This document shows, in pieces, positions 16,997 to 25,931 of a stretch of 64,000 nucleotides of DNA; position 1 is the first letter of the stretch, and each line of letters starts with the position of its first letter. Location of the stretch: positions 15,831 to 79,830 of the forward strand of contig CAJUND010000013.1 of assembly GCA_910587655.1 (NCBI GenBank), read 5' to 3'. The position numbers and the translations under genes are program-made. Under the pieces are notes generated by a model, which searched no databases, had not been told where the DNA came from, and saw only the letters and a program-made list of their open reading frames with translations. The stretch comes from an uncultured Agathobacter sp. GTDB taxonomy: Bacteria > Bacillota > Clostridia > Lachnospirales > Lachnospiraceae.

Positions 16997-17699
16997 AGTC
17001 CACTCCGTAAATAATTTCTGAATTTGTCCCGGACTTCATCTGCCCGGTAACGGCTGAGCAGGATTTCTGTTTTGTCATCAAGAATCACCAGCCTTTTTTC
17101 AAGGGCAAAAATGTACCGGCAGTTCACCAGGTAGCTTTTGTGGGTTCGTATAAAGTCAAAGGGGGCCAGCCGTGTTTCAAAATCAGAAAGGCATCCGTAG
17201 CACTCAATATCACTCCCGCCATCCACACAGACATGCAGCCAGTGACCGTAAATTTCTATGTATTTAATGGCGCGGGCATCAAGAAAAACTTCCCCCGTTT
17301 TCGTCTGGAACGGAAGCCTTTTTCCAGCATTACGCTTTTGGACGGCAGCATTTAATGCTTCAAGGGCTTCGGGCAGTTCGCTGTCCAGATGGGATTTCCG
17401 GATAAAACGGAACGGCTGGAATTTTATGGAGGAATACACAAGCTCCCCGTGCATGGAGATGAAAATAATAAATGCATCTTTGTGACGGTTTATCTGTCCT
17501 GCAATGTCAAAACCATTGACAGAGGGCATGTCAATATCAAGAAAAACTGCATCGCAGCCGGGATTGTCCATAAGAAGCTTTCCCCGCTGTGGTATATGGA
17601 AATAACCGGACGATCGTCCGGTGCGCCCAGTCCGTTTTCCACAAGTGATTTTAGTTTTTCTGTAAATTCTGTATCGTCGTCACAAAGAACAATCCGCAT
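16993..17699 (-). pseudogene. LytTR-family response regulator, split by a -1 frameshift
   Basis: One logical regulator of about 235 residues lies in two frames. The first frame starts at 17699 (MRIVLCDDD, GGGGAG upstream) and encodes the acidic pocket and helix 1 up to SGESFL. The second frame supplies MDNPGCDAVFLDIDMPSVNG with the phospho-Asp, then a LytTR DNA-binding domain (FQTKTGEVFLDARAIKYIE, FIRTHKSYLVN). The two join at about 17570-17580, where the sequence reads as if one base were missing (AGC TTC [C]TT ATG). It pairs with the GHKL kinase. Status as real pseudogene or sequencing error is open. Confidence 0.8.
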
Positions 17700-17789
17700 T
17701 TTCTCCCCGCCTTTCGGAATATTTTTTATTTTATCAGGGTAATGCCTTTTTTTCAATAATGGAAAAATATAAAATGCTGGTAATACTGT

Positions 17790-17818
17790 TTTTCATTGGA
17801 GGCAGCATATGGTATAAT
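17790..17818 (+). promoter_or_regulatory. Promoter upstream of the hypothetical protein gene
   Basis: TATAAT at 17813-17818 with TTTTCA 17 bases upstream (17790-17795). The coding start at 17873 has AAGGAGGAG just before it. Confidence 0.5.
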
Positions 17819-17872
17819 AAGCGAAAACAGTTTATTTATGATAACCATCTGGGATTTTAAGGAGGAGAAGCG

Positions 17873-18514
17873 ATGGAAAAAAATGAAAATGCGGTATTCA
17901 CGCAGAAATGGATGGAAAAGGCAGTCCGTGCCTGCCTGGGGAAAGAGGAAGGAAAGCTTACCGTTTCTGACCTGGAGCAGATTAAATATCTGAGGGCAGG
18001 GGAAAGCTTTGACAACGACTTTTTTATAGAGGTTTCCAGGGAAGTTCCGCCGGAGCCTTTTGCAGATACGGACGGCGGCGACGAGTGGATTTTTGCACTC
18101 AGGGACGACGACATAAAGCGGTTCCTGGATGATGGGGATACAGATTTTTCACAGCTATATGTTTCTTATACATTTGAGCATGAAGAAAACATGGACGCAC
18201 GTTCCCCAAAGGCGGTAAAAGCGTGGGAGCAGTACCGGGAAAGCATCTGCGGGGAGCGTTATTACGAATCCTTTGAAGATGAAGACGAATGGGAAAAATG
18301 GTATCAGAACACTGCAGAAAATACCTACCGGGATATCAGCTATTTTAAGGGCGTCCGGGTACTTAGGATTCAGGGACTTAAAATACCGGATTATACCGTA
18401 TTTGCCGGGATGGACAGACTGGCAGTGCTGGAACTGGCAGAGACTGTGTTTCAGGATAAAAAAGGATATGAAAAGCTGTATGATTTAAAACAGCTGTCGT
18501 GCTGGCTGGATTAA
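17873..18514 (+). CDS. Hypothetical acidic protein with leucine-rich-repeat-like end
   Basis: A 213-residue soluble protein, strongly acidic in the middle (FEDEDEWEKWYQN). The last 60 residues (VRVLRIQGLKIPDYTVFAGMDRLAVLELAETVF) look like two leucine-rich-repeat turns that end abruptly, so the protein may be a shortened member of a longer LRR family. I do not recognise a named domain in the first 140 residues. No partner gene is evident. Confidence 0.6.
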   Translation: MEKNENAVFTQKWMEKAVRACLGKEEGKLTVSDLEQIKYLRAGESFDNDFFIEVSREVPPEPFADTDGGDEWIFALRDDDIKRFLDDGDTDFSQLYVSYTFEHEENMDARSPKAVKAWEQYRESICGERYYESFEDEDEWEKWYQNTAENTYRDISYFKGVRVLRIQGLKIPDYTVFAGMDRLAVLELAETVFQDKKGYEKLYDLKQLSCWLD

Positions 18515-18570
18515 TGTATACAGAAAAGACGGTATGCGGGCTTCTGTAAAAGTAAATTAAGTAAATTTTA

Positions 18571-18599
18571 TTGTAAACATGTAATTTTTTATGTATAAT
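18571..18599 (+). promoter_or_regulatory. Promoter of the methyltransferase gene
   Basis: TTGTAA (18571-18576) and TATAAT (18594-18599) with a 17-base spacer, near consensus. It predicts a leader of about 110 bases containing the 12-bp hairpin at 18634-18674. Confidence 0.7.
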
Positions 18600-18633
18600 T
18601 GAAATGCAGAAAAGGAAATTAATTCCGTTTTCC

Positions 18634-18674
18634 GCCACATCCTGCCGGATATTAGAAGTTCAGCAGGATGTGGC
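18634..18674 (+). promoter_or_regulatory. 12-bp leader hairpin
   Basis: GCCACATCCTGC and GCAGGATGTGGC pair perfectly around a 17-base loop within the 5' leader of the methyltransferase gene. No T run follows, so it is not an intrinsic terminator. It does not match a riboswitch class I can name. It could protect the message or be a protein-binding site. Confidence 0.5.
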
Positions 18675-18715
18675 TTAAAAACGGTTTACAGAATATCTGA
18701 AACGGGGGATACTGT

Positions 18716-19504
18716 ATGGTACATCAGGCAATTGACGGCGGACGGGCATTTGACTGGGGGCTTACGTCCAGGGAATACGCAAAGTACAGGGACATTTATC
18801 CGCAGGAGTTTTATGACCGGATTGTGGAACGAAACCTCTGCACCAGAGGACAGCGTGTTCTGGATATCGGTACAGGAACCGGAGTGCTGCCAAGAAACCT
18901 GTATTTTTACGGCGCAGAATGGACCGGGACGGACATTTCCGAAAACCAGATTGCCGAGGCGGAGCGTCTGTCAGAAGAAAGCGGAATGGATATCACATAT
19001 CTGGTATGCGCGGCAGAAGACATTCATTTTCCGGAAAAAACGTTTGATGTCATTACGGCATGCCAGTGCTTCTTTTATTTTGACCACAAAAAAACGGCTC
19101 CGGTGCTTGCCGGGATATTAAAAGAAAACGGTCGGCTGCTGGTGCTTTATATGGCGTGGCTTCCGTTTGAGGACAGAATCGCAGGGGCTTCCGAAGAGCT
19201 TGTATTAAAATATAATCCGTGCTGGAGCGGGGCAGGGGAAACAAGAAGACCGGTTTTTATACCGGACGAAATAAAAGAATACTTTGACCTGGTTTCCCAT
19301 GAGGAATTTGACTTAAAGGTTCCGTTTACAAGAACAGCATGGCACGGCAGAATGAAGGCGTGCCGCGGCGTCGGGGCTTCCATGACAGAGACAGAGCTTG
19401 CGGCGTGGGAAACGGAGCATAAAAAAATGCTGGAAGAAACAGCGCCCGAAAAATTTGAAGTTTTACATTATGCGGCAATTGCAGAGTTAAGGGTGAAAAA
19501 ATAA
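18716..19504 (+). CDS. Class I SAM-dependent methyltransferase
   Basis: A 262-residue methyltransferase of the Methyltransf_11/25 type. SAM-binding motif I VLDIGTGTGVLPR, motif II GTDISENQIAEAERL, and motif IV-like FDVITACQCFFYFDH are visible. The N-terminus DWGLTSREYAKYRDIYP is typical of small-molecule methyltransferases of unknown substrate. Neighbours give no hint of substrate. Confidence 0.85.
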   Translation: MVHQAIDGGRAFDWGLTSREYAKYRDIYPQEFYDRIVERNLCTRGQRVLDIGTGTGVLPRNLYFYGAEWTGTDISENQIAEAERLSEESGMDITYLVCAAEDIHFPEKTFDVITACQCFFYFDHKKTAPVLAGILKENGRLLVLYMAWLPFEDRIAGASEELVLKYNPCWSGAGETRRPVFIPDEIKEYFDLVSHEEFDLKVPFTRTAWHGRMKACRGVGASMTETELAAWETEHKKMLEETAPEKFEVLHYAAIAELRVKK

Positions 19505-19525
19505 GGGGTAAACGGGGTAGCTGAA

Positions 19526-19944
19526 ATGAGTATGCAGTCGGATATTGAAATGCTTTCCATACAGGCTATGGAAACATATGCGATGAGGAATCATCTGACA
19601 GCAAAAGAAGTGAATGAAATATTTCATAAGCATCAGGTGTTTGAAAAGATTATTTTGCAGCATGAATATCTTCATCAGATATCGTTTGATGAAGTTATGG
19701 AATTTATCGATAAAGTGATTACAAAGACTGTAAATGAAATGATTCTGTTTCATGGAACCGTTTCTGATTTTGATAAGATTTCCCTTGCAATGTCACATAA
19801 CAGAAGGGATTTTGGCAGGGGATTTTATCCGGCGAAGAGGCTGTAAACAGACTGAAATATAATAAAGTAAACAATCAGGTTTCATTTCATACGGATAAAG
19901 CGCTGAACTGTCTGAAAGAAACCGGGAGGAAAACATATGAATGA
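19526..19944 (+). pseudogene. Decayed DUF3791-DUF3990 gene
   Basis: The open part (19526-19846, 106 residues) has a DUF3791-like helical N-terminus and then MILFHGTVSDFDK..RRDFGRGFY, the start of a DUF3990 domain (a fold related to ADP-ribosyltransferases). Directly afterwards it stops. A different frame continues EEAVNRLKYN..VSFHTDKALNCLKE, the normal DUF3990 C-terminus, to TGA at 19942-19944. An internal deletion of most of the domain with loss of frame explains this. The remnant ends over the start of the next gene. Confidence 0.75.
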
Positions 19945-20167
19945 TGTAATCTATGTTTTTAACGGAAAAGATATTACCATGAATGTGTGCATTCAGATAC
20001 GTGCGGTCGTTGATGTGATTCAGGAACGGCAAAACATTGATTTTGTGGAAGCGGTTGACAGGTTCTATAACTCCGGCACCTATGAAATCCTGCGGAATGT
20101 GGAAAATGGTCTGTGGGCAGAAGCACCGGAATACATTGCTGATAAATTTATGGAGGAACACCCATGA
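19937..20167 (+). CDS. DUF3791-like small protein
   Basis: A 76-residue protein resembling the DUF3791 partners usually encoded beside DUF3990 genes (VVDVIQERQNIDFVEAVDRFYNSGTYEIL). GGGAGG precedes the ATG. Its end overlaps the HAD gene by four bases. Together with the remnant upstream it suggests a former two-gene module of unknown function, possibly toxin-related. Confidence 0.6.
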   Translation: MNDVIYVFNGKDITMNVCIQIRAVVDVIQERQNIDFVEAVDRFYNSGTYEILRNVENGLWAEAPEYIADKFMEEHP

Positions 20168-20970
20168 AAACACTATACGTATCCGACCTGGACGGGACGC
20201 TGCTGCGGAGTAACGAACGTACCAGCGAATACACAAATACCGTAATCAACCATCTTGTAAATGACGGAATGCTTTTTTCCTATGCAACGGCAAGGTCGTT
20301 TGTGACCTCGCACAAAGTGACAGAGGGGTTAATTGCAAAATTTCCGCTGATTACCTATAACGGGGCGATGATTGTGGATAATGCGGACGGGACATTTATC
20401 CGGCAGAATTTTTTTGACAGTTCCGTAAAAGAAGTTTTAAAAGATTTATTTTCCCGTGGAATTTATCCTATGGTATATTCGTTCCTTGACGGGGAAGAAA
20501 AGTTTTCCTGGCTGCCGGAAAAATGCACGAAATGCATGATGGATTTTGGAAGGAGCAGAAACGACAGCAGAAACCACCCGGTAACGGAAGTGGAGGAACT
20601 GTCCGCAGGGGAACTGTTTTATATCACATGTATTGATGAAACAGAAAAATTAAAACCCATGTATGAAAAATATAAAACCCATTTTCACTGTGTATTCCAG
20701 AGGGATATATATTCCGGGGAACAGTGGCTGGAAATCATGCCGGAGGCAGCGACAAAAGCAAATGCAATACTGCAGTTAAAAAAACAGCTCGGATGCGAAA
20801 GGCTTGTGGTTTTCGGGGACGGGAAAAATGATATTGACATGTTTGAAATCGCTGACGAGTCATACGCTGTTTCCAATGCCGTGCAGGAACTGAAGGATAC
20901 TGCCACGGGTGTGATAGAAGATAATAACAGCGACGGTGTGGCAAAGTGGCTTCTGGAGCATTACAGATAA
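20164..20970 (+). CDS. Cof-type HAD-superfamily phosphatase
   Basis: A 268-residue HAD hydrolase of the Cof/YbiV subclass (cap type IIB). Motif I DLDGTLL carries the nucleophile and acid Asp. Motif II is in SYATARS, motif III is the Lys in EAATKANAI, and motif IV is GDGKNDIDM. These enzymes dephosphorylate sugar phosphates or pyridoxal phosphate in the cytosol. The specific substrate cannot be told here. The start overlaps the upstream stop. Confidence 0.9.
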   Translation: MKTLYVSDLDGTLLRSNERTSEYTNTVINHLVNDGMLFSYATARSFVTSHKVTEGLIAKFPLITYNGAMIVDNADGTFIRQNFFDSSVKEVLKDLFSRGIYPMVYSFLDGEEKFSWLPEKCTKCMMDFGRSRNDSRNHPVTEVEELSAGELFYITCIDETEKLKPMYEKYKTHFHCVFQRDIYSGEQWLEIMPEAATKANAILQLKKQLGCERLVVFGDGKNDIDMFEIADESYAVSNAVQELKDTATGVIEDNNSDGVAKWLLEHYR

Positions 20971-20994
20971 CAGACGGAAAGGAAAAGGTGAATC

Positions 20995-21879
20995 ATGAGT
21001 GAAGTAAAGTGGAACGACCGTTTTAACATTGGTGTGGAAAGGATTGACAGTGCGCACCAGAGGCTTTTTTCAATTGTTGGAAAACTGCTGAATCTTGCAG
21101 AGGATACCGAAAAACAGAAGCATGCCTGCCAGGAAGGCATCAAATACCTGAAAAGTTATACGGAGAAACATTTTGCCGAAGAAGAAGCTTATATGAGGTT
21201 TATTGATTATAAGGATTACGCCATACATAAAAGCCTGCATGACAATATGCGCGACAAAACGCTTCCTTCACTGGAACAGGAACTGGAATCACAGGATTAT
21301 TCAGAGGAATCCATCAAACATTTTCTGGGAATCTGTGTCGGATGGTTAAACGGGCATATCATGATTGAGGACCGTGCGATTACCGGAAAAACGCCCCACA
21401 AATGGATTCACCAGCCGGCGGATAATGAACTGGATTCACTGGAAAAGGCCGTGGTACAGACGCTGTATGATTTGTTTCGTCTGGAAGCTGACAGTGTGAG
21501 CAGGCATTACAGCGGGGAGGACTTTGCTTCCGGAAGGGCGCTGTGCTACAGGCTTTCCTACCGTATGCCGGACAAAAAGGCGGTGCAGGTTTTTCTGGTC
21601 TACGAGGAACAAATGGTTATAAACCTGCTTAGTGAAATGATTGGAAAACAGGTAAAAAAGATTGACAAAACGATTGTGGAGGCAATGCAGGTGATTTCCC
21701 GGAAGTTTATGCAGTGTATGGAAACACATTTTACCCTGGGTGAGGATTACCAGTACGAAAAGATAAATACACTGTCTTTTGAGCAGCTGGTGCATTCCTT
21801 TGATAAACAGTACCCGCCGTACAGCCTGCTGTTCTGCACGGAAAAAAGCGACTACTTTGCGCTGTGTATCAGCAAATAA
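20995..21879 (+). CDS. Bacteriohemerythrin with CheX-like C-terminal domain
   Basis: A 294-residue protein. Residues 1-135 are a hemerythrin domain: KWNDRFNIGVERIDSAHQRLF, YTEKHFAEEEAYM, HKSLHD, GWLNGHIMIEDRAI give the His/Glu/Asp ligands of the O2-binding di-iron site. The remaining ~150 residues resemble the CheX-like fold (VFLVYEEQMVINLLSEMIGKQV, then a helix), though the phosphatase residues are not clear. It lies 18 bases before a hybrid histidine kinase gene, so an O2- or redox-responsive input to that kinase is plausible but inferred. Confidence 0.78.
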   Translation: MSEVKWNDRFNIGVERIDSAHQRLFSIVGKLLNLAEDTEKQKHACQEGIKYLKSYTEKHFAEEEAYMRFIDYKDYAIHKSLHDNMRDKTLPSLEQELESQDYSEESIKHFLGICVGWLNGHIMIEDRAITGKTPHKWIHQPADNELDSLEKAVVQTLYDLFRLEADSVSRHYSGEDFASGRALCYRLSYRMPDKKAVQVFLVYEEQMVINLLSEMIGKQVKKIDKTIVEAMQVISRKFMQCMETHFTLGEDYQYEKINTLSFEQLVHSFDKQYPPYSLLFCTEKSDYFALCISK

Positions 21880-21897
21880 AAGAATAAGGGAAAAAAC

Positions 21898-24411
21898 ATG
21901 CAGAAGGAACAGAACCGGGAGAAACATATCAGTATCCAGAAGCTGAGTGCCGCTACAGTTACAGTGGCGCTCCTTGTGATGCTTCTCCTTTTAGCTACCA
22001 TTTATAACTGCACTGTGGAATATCACGCAATGCACGAAAATACAGAAGTTTATATCCAGTGTGAAAAAGACGCAGACCAGTTAAGGGAAGCATCGGATTA
22101 CCTCACAGAACAGGTGCGGCTGTTTGTGATAACCTGTGACCATAAGTATCTTCAGAATTATTTTGAGGAAGCAGAAGAGAAAAAACGCAGGGACAGGGCA
22201 GTGGAAGACCTGGCAGGATATTTTGGGGGAAGTGATATTCTGGAAAAACTGCAGAAGGCACTGGATTCTTCCCGGAAGTTAATGGAACGGGAATATTATG
22301 CAATGAAGCTGGTGGTTCTTGCGAAAGGATATGGGGAAGAACCGCTGCCGCAGACCATCCGGTCGGTTACATTGGTAAAAGAGGACATGGCACTGTCTTC
22401 TGAGGATAAAAAAGCGCTTGCACAGACAATGGTATTTGATGAAGCATATGAAGAATCCAAGAATGAAATCTATTCGGATGTGGAAAATTCGCTTAAGAGC
22501 CTGATCAATGCTACCCATCATGCACAGCTTAAGAGCAGTTCCCATCTGAGCAGCCGTCTGAGAAGCCTGCAGATTCAGTTGTTTCTTATCGTTTTCCTTC
22601 TGGTATTATTTGCATTTGGAACGGGCACGATGATTTTGAAGCCGCTGAGGAATTACGTCAAAAATATGAAATCCGGGGAAAAGCTGCCGCAGAAAGGGGT
22701 TGCGGAGCTTTCCTATGTGGCGGAAACCTATAACTCCATTTATGAAGAAAACCAGGAAATGCTGGAAGTTCTTAAGAAGGAGGCGGATGATGCACATGAA
22801 AAATATCTGCATGTCCAGGAGGAGAAGAGGAAAAGCGAGGTAATTATGGGGCTCAGCAGTGAGTTTGAGGCCATTTACCTGGTGGATTTTGTTACAGATA
22901 CCATGATTCCGTACCGGCTGCCGGAGGATGTTTCCTGGGACAGGGAGAGGAAATACCAGGAAGGAATCCGGGATTATGCAGAAAAATATATTCTTCCGGA
23001 AGACAGGGAAATGTTTCTTAATGAGGGACAGGAAGAAAACATCCGGCGCCGCCTGGAATCAGAAAGTGCCTACAGCATGACTTTCCGCAGCTCCCCGGCG
23101 GAAAATAAAATAAATTATATAGACATGTATTTTGCAAAAATATTAAACGGGGACCAGGACAGGCATGTGGTTTTCGGAGTCAAGAATGTAACAGAGCAGG
23201 TGCTCAGGGTACAGGAAGAGACGAAAGAGCGCATAAGGACTGAACAGGAAAGGGATGATGCGCTTCATGCAAGCAGGGCAAAGTCTGCATTCTTGTTCAA
23301 CATGTCCCATGATATCCGCACGCCGATGAACGCCATCATTGGATTTACCACAGTGGCTCGAAAATACATGGACCGGCCGGAGGAACTGGAACGCTGTCTC
23401 AGTAAAATAGATGTTTCCAGCAGCTATCTGCTGGATCTGATTAATGACGTACTTGATATGAGCCAGATAGAAAGCGGCCATTTAAAGCTGGAAAAACGTC
23501 CGTGCAGCCTGAAGGAACAGCTTGGCAGTGTGATAGAAATGCTGAGTTCGCAGATTGCAGACAAGAGGATCTGTTTTACGGACGATATCAGACTGCAGAA
23601 TGAAGTGGTTTATGCAGATCCCCTGAATTTTAGGAGGATTTTTGTAAATGTAATTGGAAATGCCATAAAGTTTACCGATCCGAAAGGGTCAGTCTGCCTG
23701 ACTGCAAGGCAAAAGGAACGTACGGCGGAGAATACCTGTATTTATGAATTTCTTGTAAAGGATACCGGCATCGGCATGTCAGAGGAATTTATGAGGCGTA
23801 TGTTTGATACCTTTGAGCGGGAGTCCCAGTCAGTGGCAACGAATTATAATGGTACAGGACTTGGACTTTCCATTTCAAAAAACCTGGTGGAACTGATGGG
23901 CGGTACGATTACCGCAGAAAGCAGAAAAGGAGCGGGCACGACATTTTCGATTGTTCTGGAATTTGAGCCGGCAGAAATGGAAAAGACGGGGGTATCCCCG
24001 GAATATATGTCGTCTGGCGTCAGGGAACATTCCGGCAGGAAAAGAATCCTTGTTGCGGAGGACAATGAGCTGAACCGTGAAATTATACAGGAAATTCTTA
24101 CGGACGCGGGATTTCAGGTACAGATTGTAAATGACGGAAACGAAGCTGTCCAGGCAGTCAGGAAGCATGCGGCAGGCTATTATGACATGGTTCTTATGGA
24201 TATCCAGATGCCTGTCATGAACGGGTATGAAGCGGCACAGACAATCCGCGCGATGGACCGGGAGGATGCAGCGGTGCTTCCAATCGTTGCACTAAGCGCA
24301 AATGCCATGGATGAGGACCGCAGGAAATCTGCGCAGAGCGGAATGAATGCGCATATTGCAAAGCCGATTGACATTCAGGAGCTGATGGGGACGATTGAGG
24401 AGTATATATAA
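21898..24411 (+). CDS. Hybrid sensor histidine kinase with receiver domain
   Basis: An 837-residue membrane protein. A transmembrane helix near residues 18-38, an extracellular helical sensor, and a second helix near 225-247 precede a PAS-like region (about 320-435). The kinase core has the H-box FNMSHDIRTPMNA (His471), N-box (RRIFVNVIGNAIKF), G1 (DTGIGM) and G2 (GTGLGLSI). A C-terminal receiver (RILVAEDNELNREI, VLMDIQMPVMNG, then KPI) receives the phosphate. No HPt domain or output regulator is adjacent. Operon with the hemerythrin gene is likely. Confidence 0.9.
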   Translation: MQKEQNREKHISIQKLSAATVTVALLVMLLLLATIYNCTVEYHAMHENTEVYIQCEKDADQLREASDYLTEQVRLFVITCDHKYLQNYFEEAEEKKRRDRAVEDLAGYFGGSDILEKLQKALDSSRKLMEREYYAMKLVVLAKGYGEEPLPQTIRSVTLVKEDMALSSEDKKALAQTMVFDEAYEESKNEIYSDVENSLKSLINATHHAQLKSSSHLSSRLRSLQIQLFLIVFLLVLFAFGTGTMILKPLRNYVKNMKSGEKLPQKGVAELSYVAETYNSIYEENQEMLEVLKKEADDAHEKYLHVQEEKRKSEVIMGLSSEFEAIYLVDFVTDTMIPYRLPEDVSWDRERKYQEGIRDYAEKYILPEDREMFLNEGQEENIRRRLESESAYSMTFRSSPAENKINYIDMYFAKILNGDQDRHVVFGVKNVTEQVLRVQEETKERIRTEQERDDALHASRAKSAFLFNMSHDIRTPMNAIIGFTTVARKYMDRPEELERCLSKIDVSSSYLLDLINDVLDMSQIESGHLKLEKRPCSLKEQLGSVIEMLSSQIADKRICFTDDIRLQNEVVYADPLNFRRIFVNVIGNAIKFTDPKGSVCLTARQKERTAENTCIYEFLVKDTGIGMSEEFMRRMFDTFERESQSVATNYNGTGLGLSISKNLVELMGGTITAESRKGAGTTFSIVLEFEPAEMEKTGVSPEYMSSGVREHSGRKRILVAEDNELNREIIQEILTDAGFQVQIVNDGNEAVQAVRKHAAGYYDMVLMDIQMPVMNGYEAAQTIRAMDREDAAVLPIVALSANAMDEDRRKSAQSGMNAHIAKPIDIQELMGTIEEYI

Positions 24412-24426
24412 TTAAGGAGAAAAACC

Positions 24427-25917
24427 ATGAACAATACACGTTTTTTAAAAGGCGCCGTACTCATAATGGCAGCGCTTGTCTGTATCCTTTGCGGGGTCAT
24501 TGCCGGAATGGTGATAGCCGGAAAAAACCAGCCTGCATCTGCGCCGGAGTCCGGCAGCCAGACCGCAGTACAGAAAGAAAAAGAAAAATCCGAAAATTCC
24601 GAATCTTCCAGTGAATCAGGACAGGACCCTGAAAAAGAACCGGAAACCGAACTTCCATCCGCTGCAGGAGGCGAATATTACGGCGCACTGCAGGTAAAGG
24701 GCGCCAGTCTCTGCGACAGTAAGGGAAATCCGGTGCAGCTTCGCGGTGTCAGCACCCACGGACTGGCATGGTTTCCGCAGTATGTAAATGCAAAACTGGT
24801 AAAGGAACTGCATGAAAAATGGAACGCCAACGTCCTGCGGCTTGCCATGTATACCGCAGAAAACGGCGGCTACTGCACAGACGGAAACAAAAAAGATTTA
24901 AAAAAGCTGATTGACGACGGCGTAACATATGCATCTGACGAAAACATGTACGTCATCATAGACTGGCATATTTTATCCGATAACAACCCGAACATAAACA
25001 AAAAAGAAGCAAAAAAATTCTTCCGGGAGATATCAGAAAAATATGCCGACAGGGACAATGTCATTTATGAAATCTGCAACGAGCCGAACGGGGATACCGC
25101 ATGGAAGGATATCAAATCCTATGCAGAAGAGATTATTTCCGTAATCCGTAAAAATGACAAACATGCCGTGATATTAGTCGGCACGCCAAACTGGAGCCAG
25201 TATGTCAACGAAGCCGCCGCCGACCCGGTTCAGGGGCAGGAAAATATCATGTATACCCTGCACTTTTACGCGGCAACCCATAAGGAGGAACTGAGGAATA
25301 CACTAAAGGCTGCATATGATGCAGGACTTCCGGTATTTGTATCCGAATACGGTGTCTGCGAGGCGAACGGAAACGGGATGGTGGATGTGGAATCGGCAAA
25401 TGAGTGGATGAAGCTTCTGGATTCCTGCAACATCAGCCATGTGGCATGGAACCTTGCCAATAAGGAGGAAGCATCCTCCATGTTTCTGCCGTCCTGCACA
25501 AAAACAGACGGCTTTACAAAAAAGGATTTAAGCGACGGCGGAAAATGGATCTACGCCATGCTGACCGGGGATAAAAAGGCAATGGAAGAAGAGCCGTCCG
25601 GCGTGCCTGAGGGAATTGTACAGATAAAGACCAGTGATAAAAACCTGAAAGCCGCACTGACGGTTTCCGGAAGCTGGGAAAGCGACGGAAAAAAGGTTTA
25701 CCAGTACAGGCTGAGCATTTCCAATAAATCCGGCGAAGCCGCTGACGGCTGGGAAGTGGAAATCCAGTTTGAAAACGGGATAGAATTATCCGACAACTGG
25801 AATGGAAAATTTAAAGCGGACGGTAAAAAGTTAATCGTCAAACCTGTGGATTATAATAAGAAAATTAATGGGAATGCTGCGGTTTCTGATATTGGATTTA
25901 CCGTAAGCATGAAATAA
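24427..25917 (+). CDS. GH5 endo-glycanase (cellulase-type) with CBM-like C-terminus
   Basis: A 496-residue secreted or membrane-anchored enzyme. An N-terminal hydrophobic helix (residues 8-32) is followed by a ~50-residue Ser/Glu/Lys-rich linker. A glycoside hydrolase family 5 domain follows (about 85-380), with LRGVSTHGLAWF typical of GH5 subfamily 2, the acid/base Glu219 in ICNEPNGD and the nucleophile Glu307 in VSEYGV. The last ~95 residues resemble a cellulose-binding module of the CBM2 kind. It should cut beta-1,4-glucan (or related) chains at the cell surface, feeding the ABC importer encoded downstream. Confidence 0.88.
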   Translation: MNNTRFLKGAVLIMAALVCILCGVIAGMVIAGKNQPASAPESGSQTAVQKEKEKSENSESSSESGQDPEKEPETELPSAAGGEYYGALQVKGASLCDSKGNPVQLRGVSTHGLAWFPQYVNAKLVKELHEKWNANVLRLAMYTAENGGYCTDGNKKDLKKLIDDGVTYASDENMYVIIDWHILSDNNPNINKKEAKKFFREISEKYADRDNVIYEICNEPNGDTAWKDIKSYAEEIISVIRKNDKHAVILVGTPNWSQYVNEAAADPVQGQENIMYTLHFYAATHKEELRNTLKAAYDAGLPVFVSEYGVCEANGNGMVDVESANEWMKLLDSCNISHVAWNLANKEEASSMFLPSCTKTDGFTKKDLSDGGKWIYAMLTGDKKAMEEEPSGVPEGIVQIKTSDKNLKAALTVSGSWESDGKKVYQYRLSISNKSGEAADGWEVEIQFENGIELSDNWNGKFKADGKKLIVKPVDYNKKINGNAAVSDIGFTVSMK

Positions 25918-25931
25918 AAGGAGTGGATGGA

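Noticed and set aside
17606..17621. 16-bp perfect palindrome CCGGACGATCGTCCGG
   Set aside because: It lies in conserved coding sequence of the LytTR regulator and is explained by codon choice. There is no partner site.
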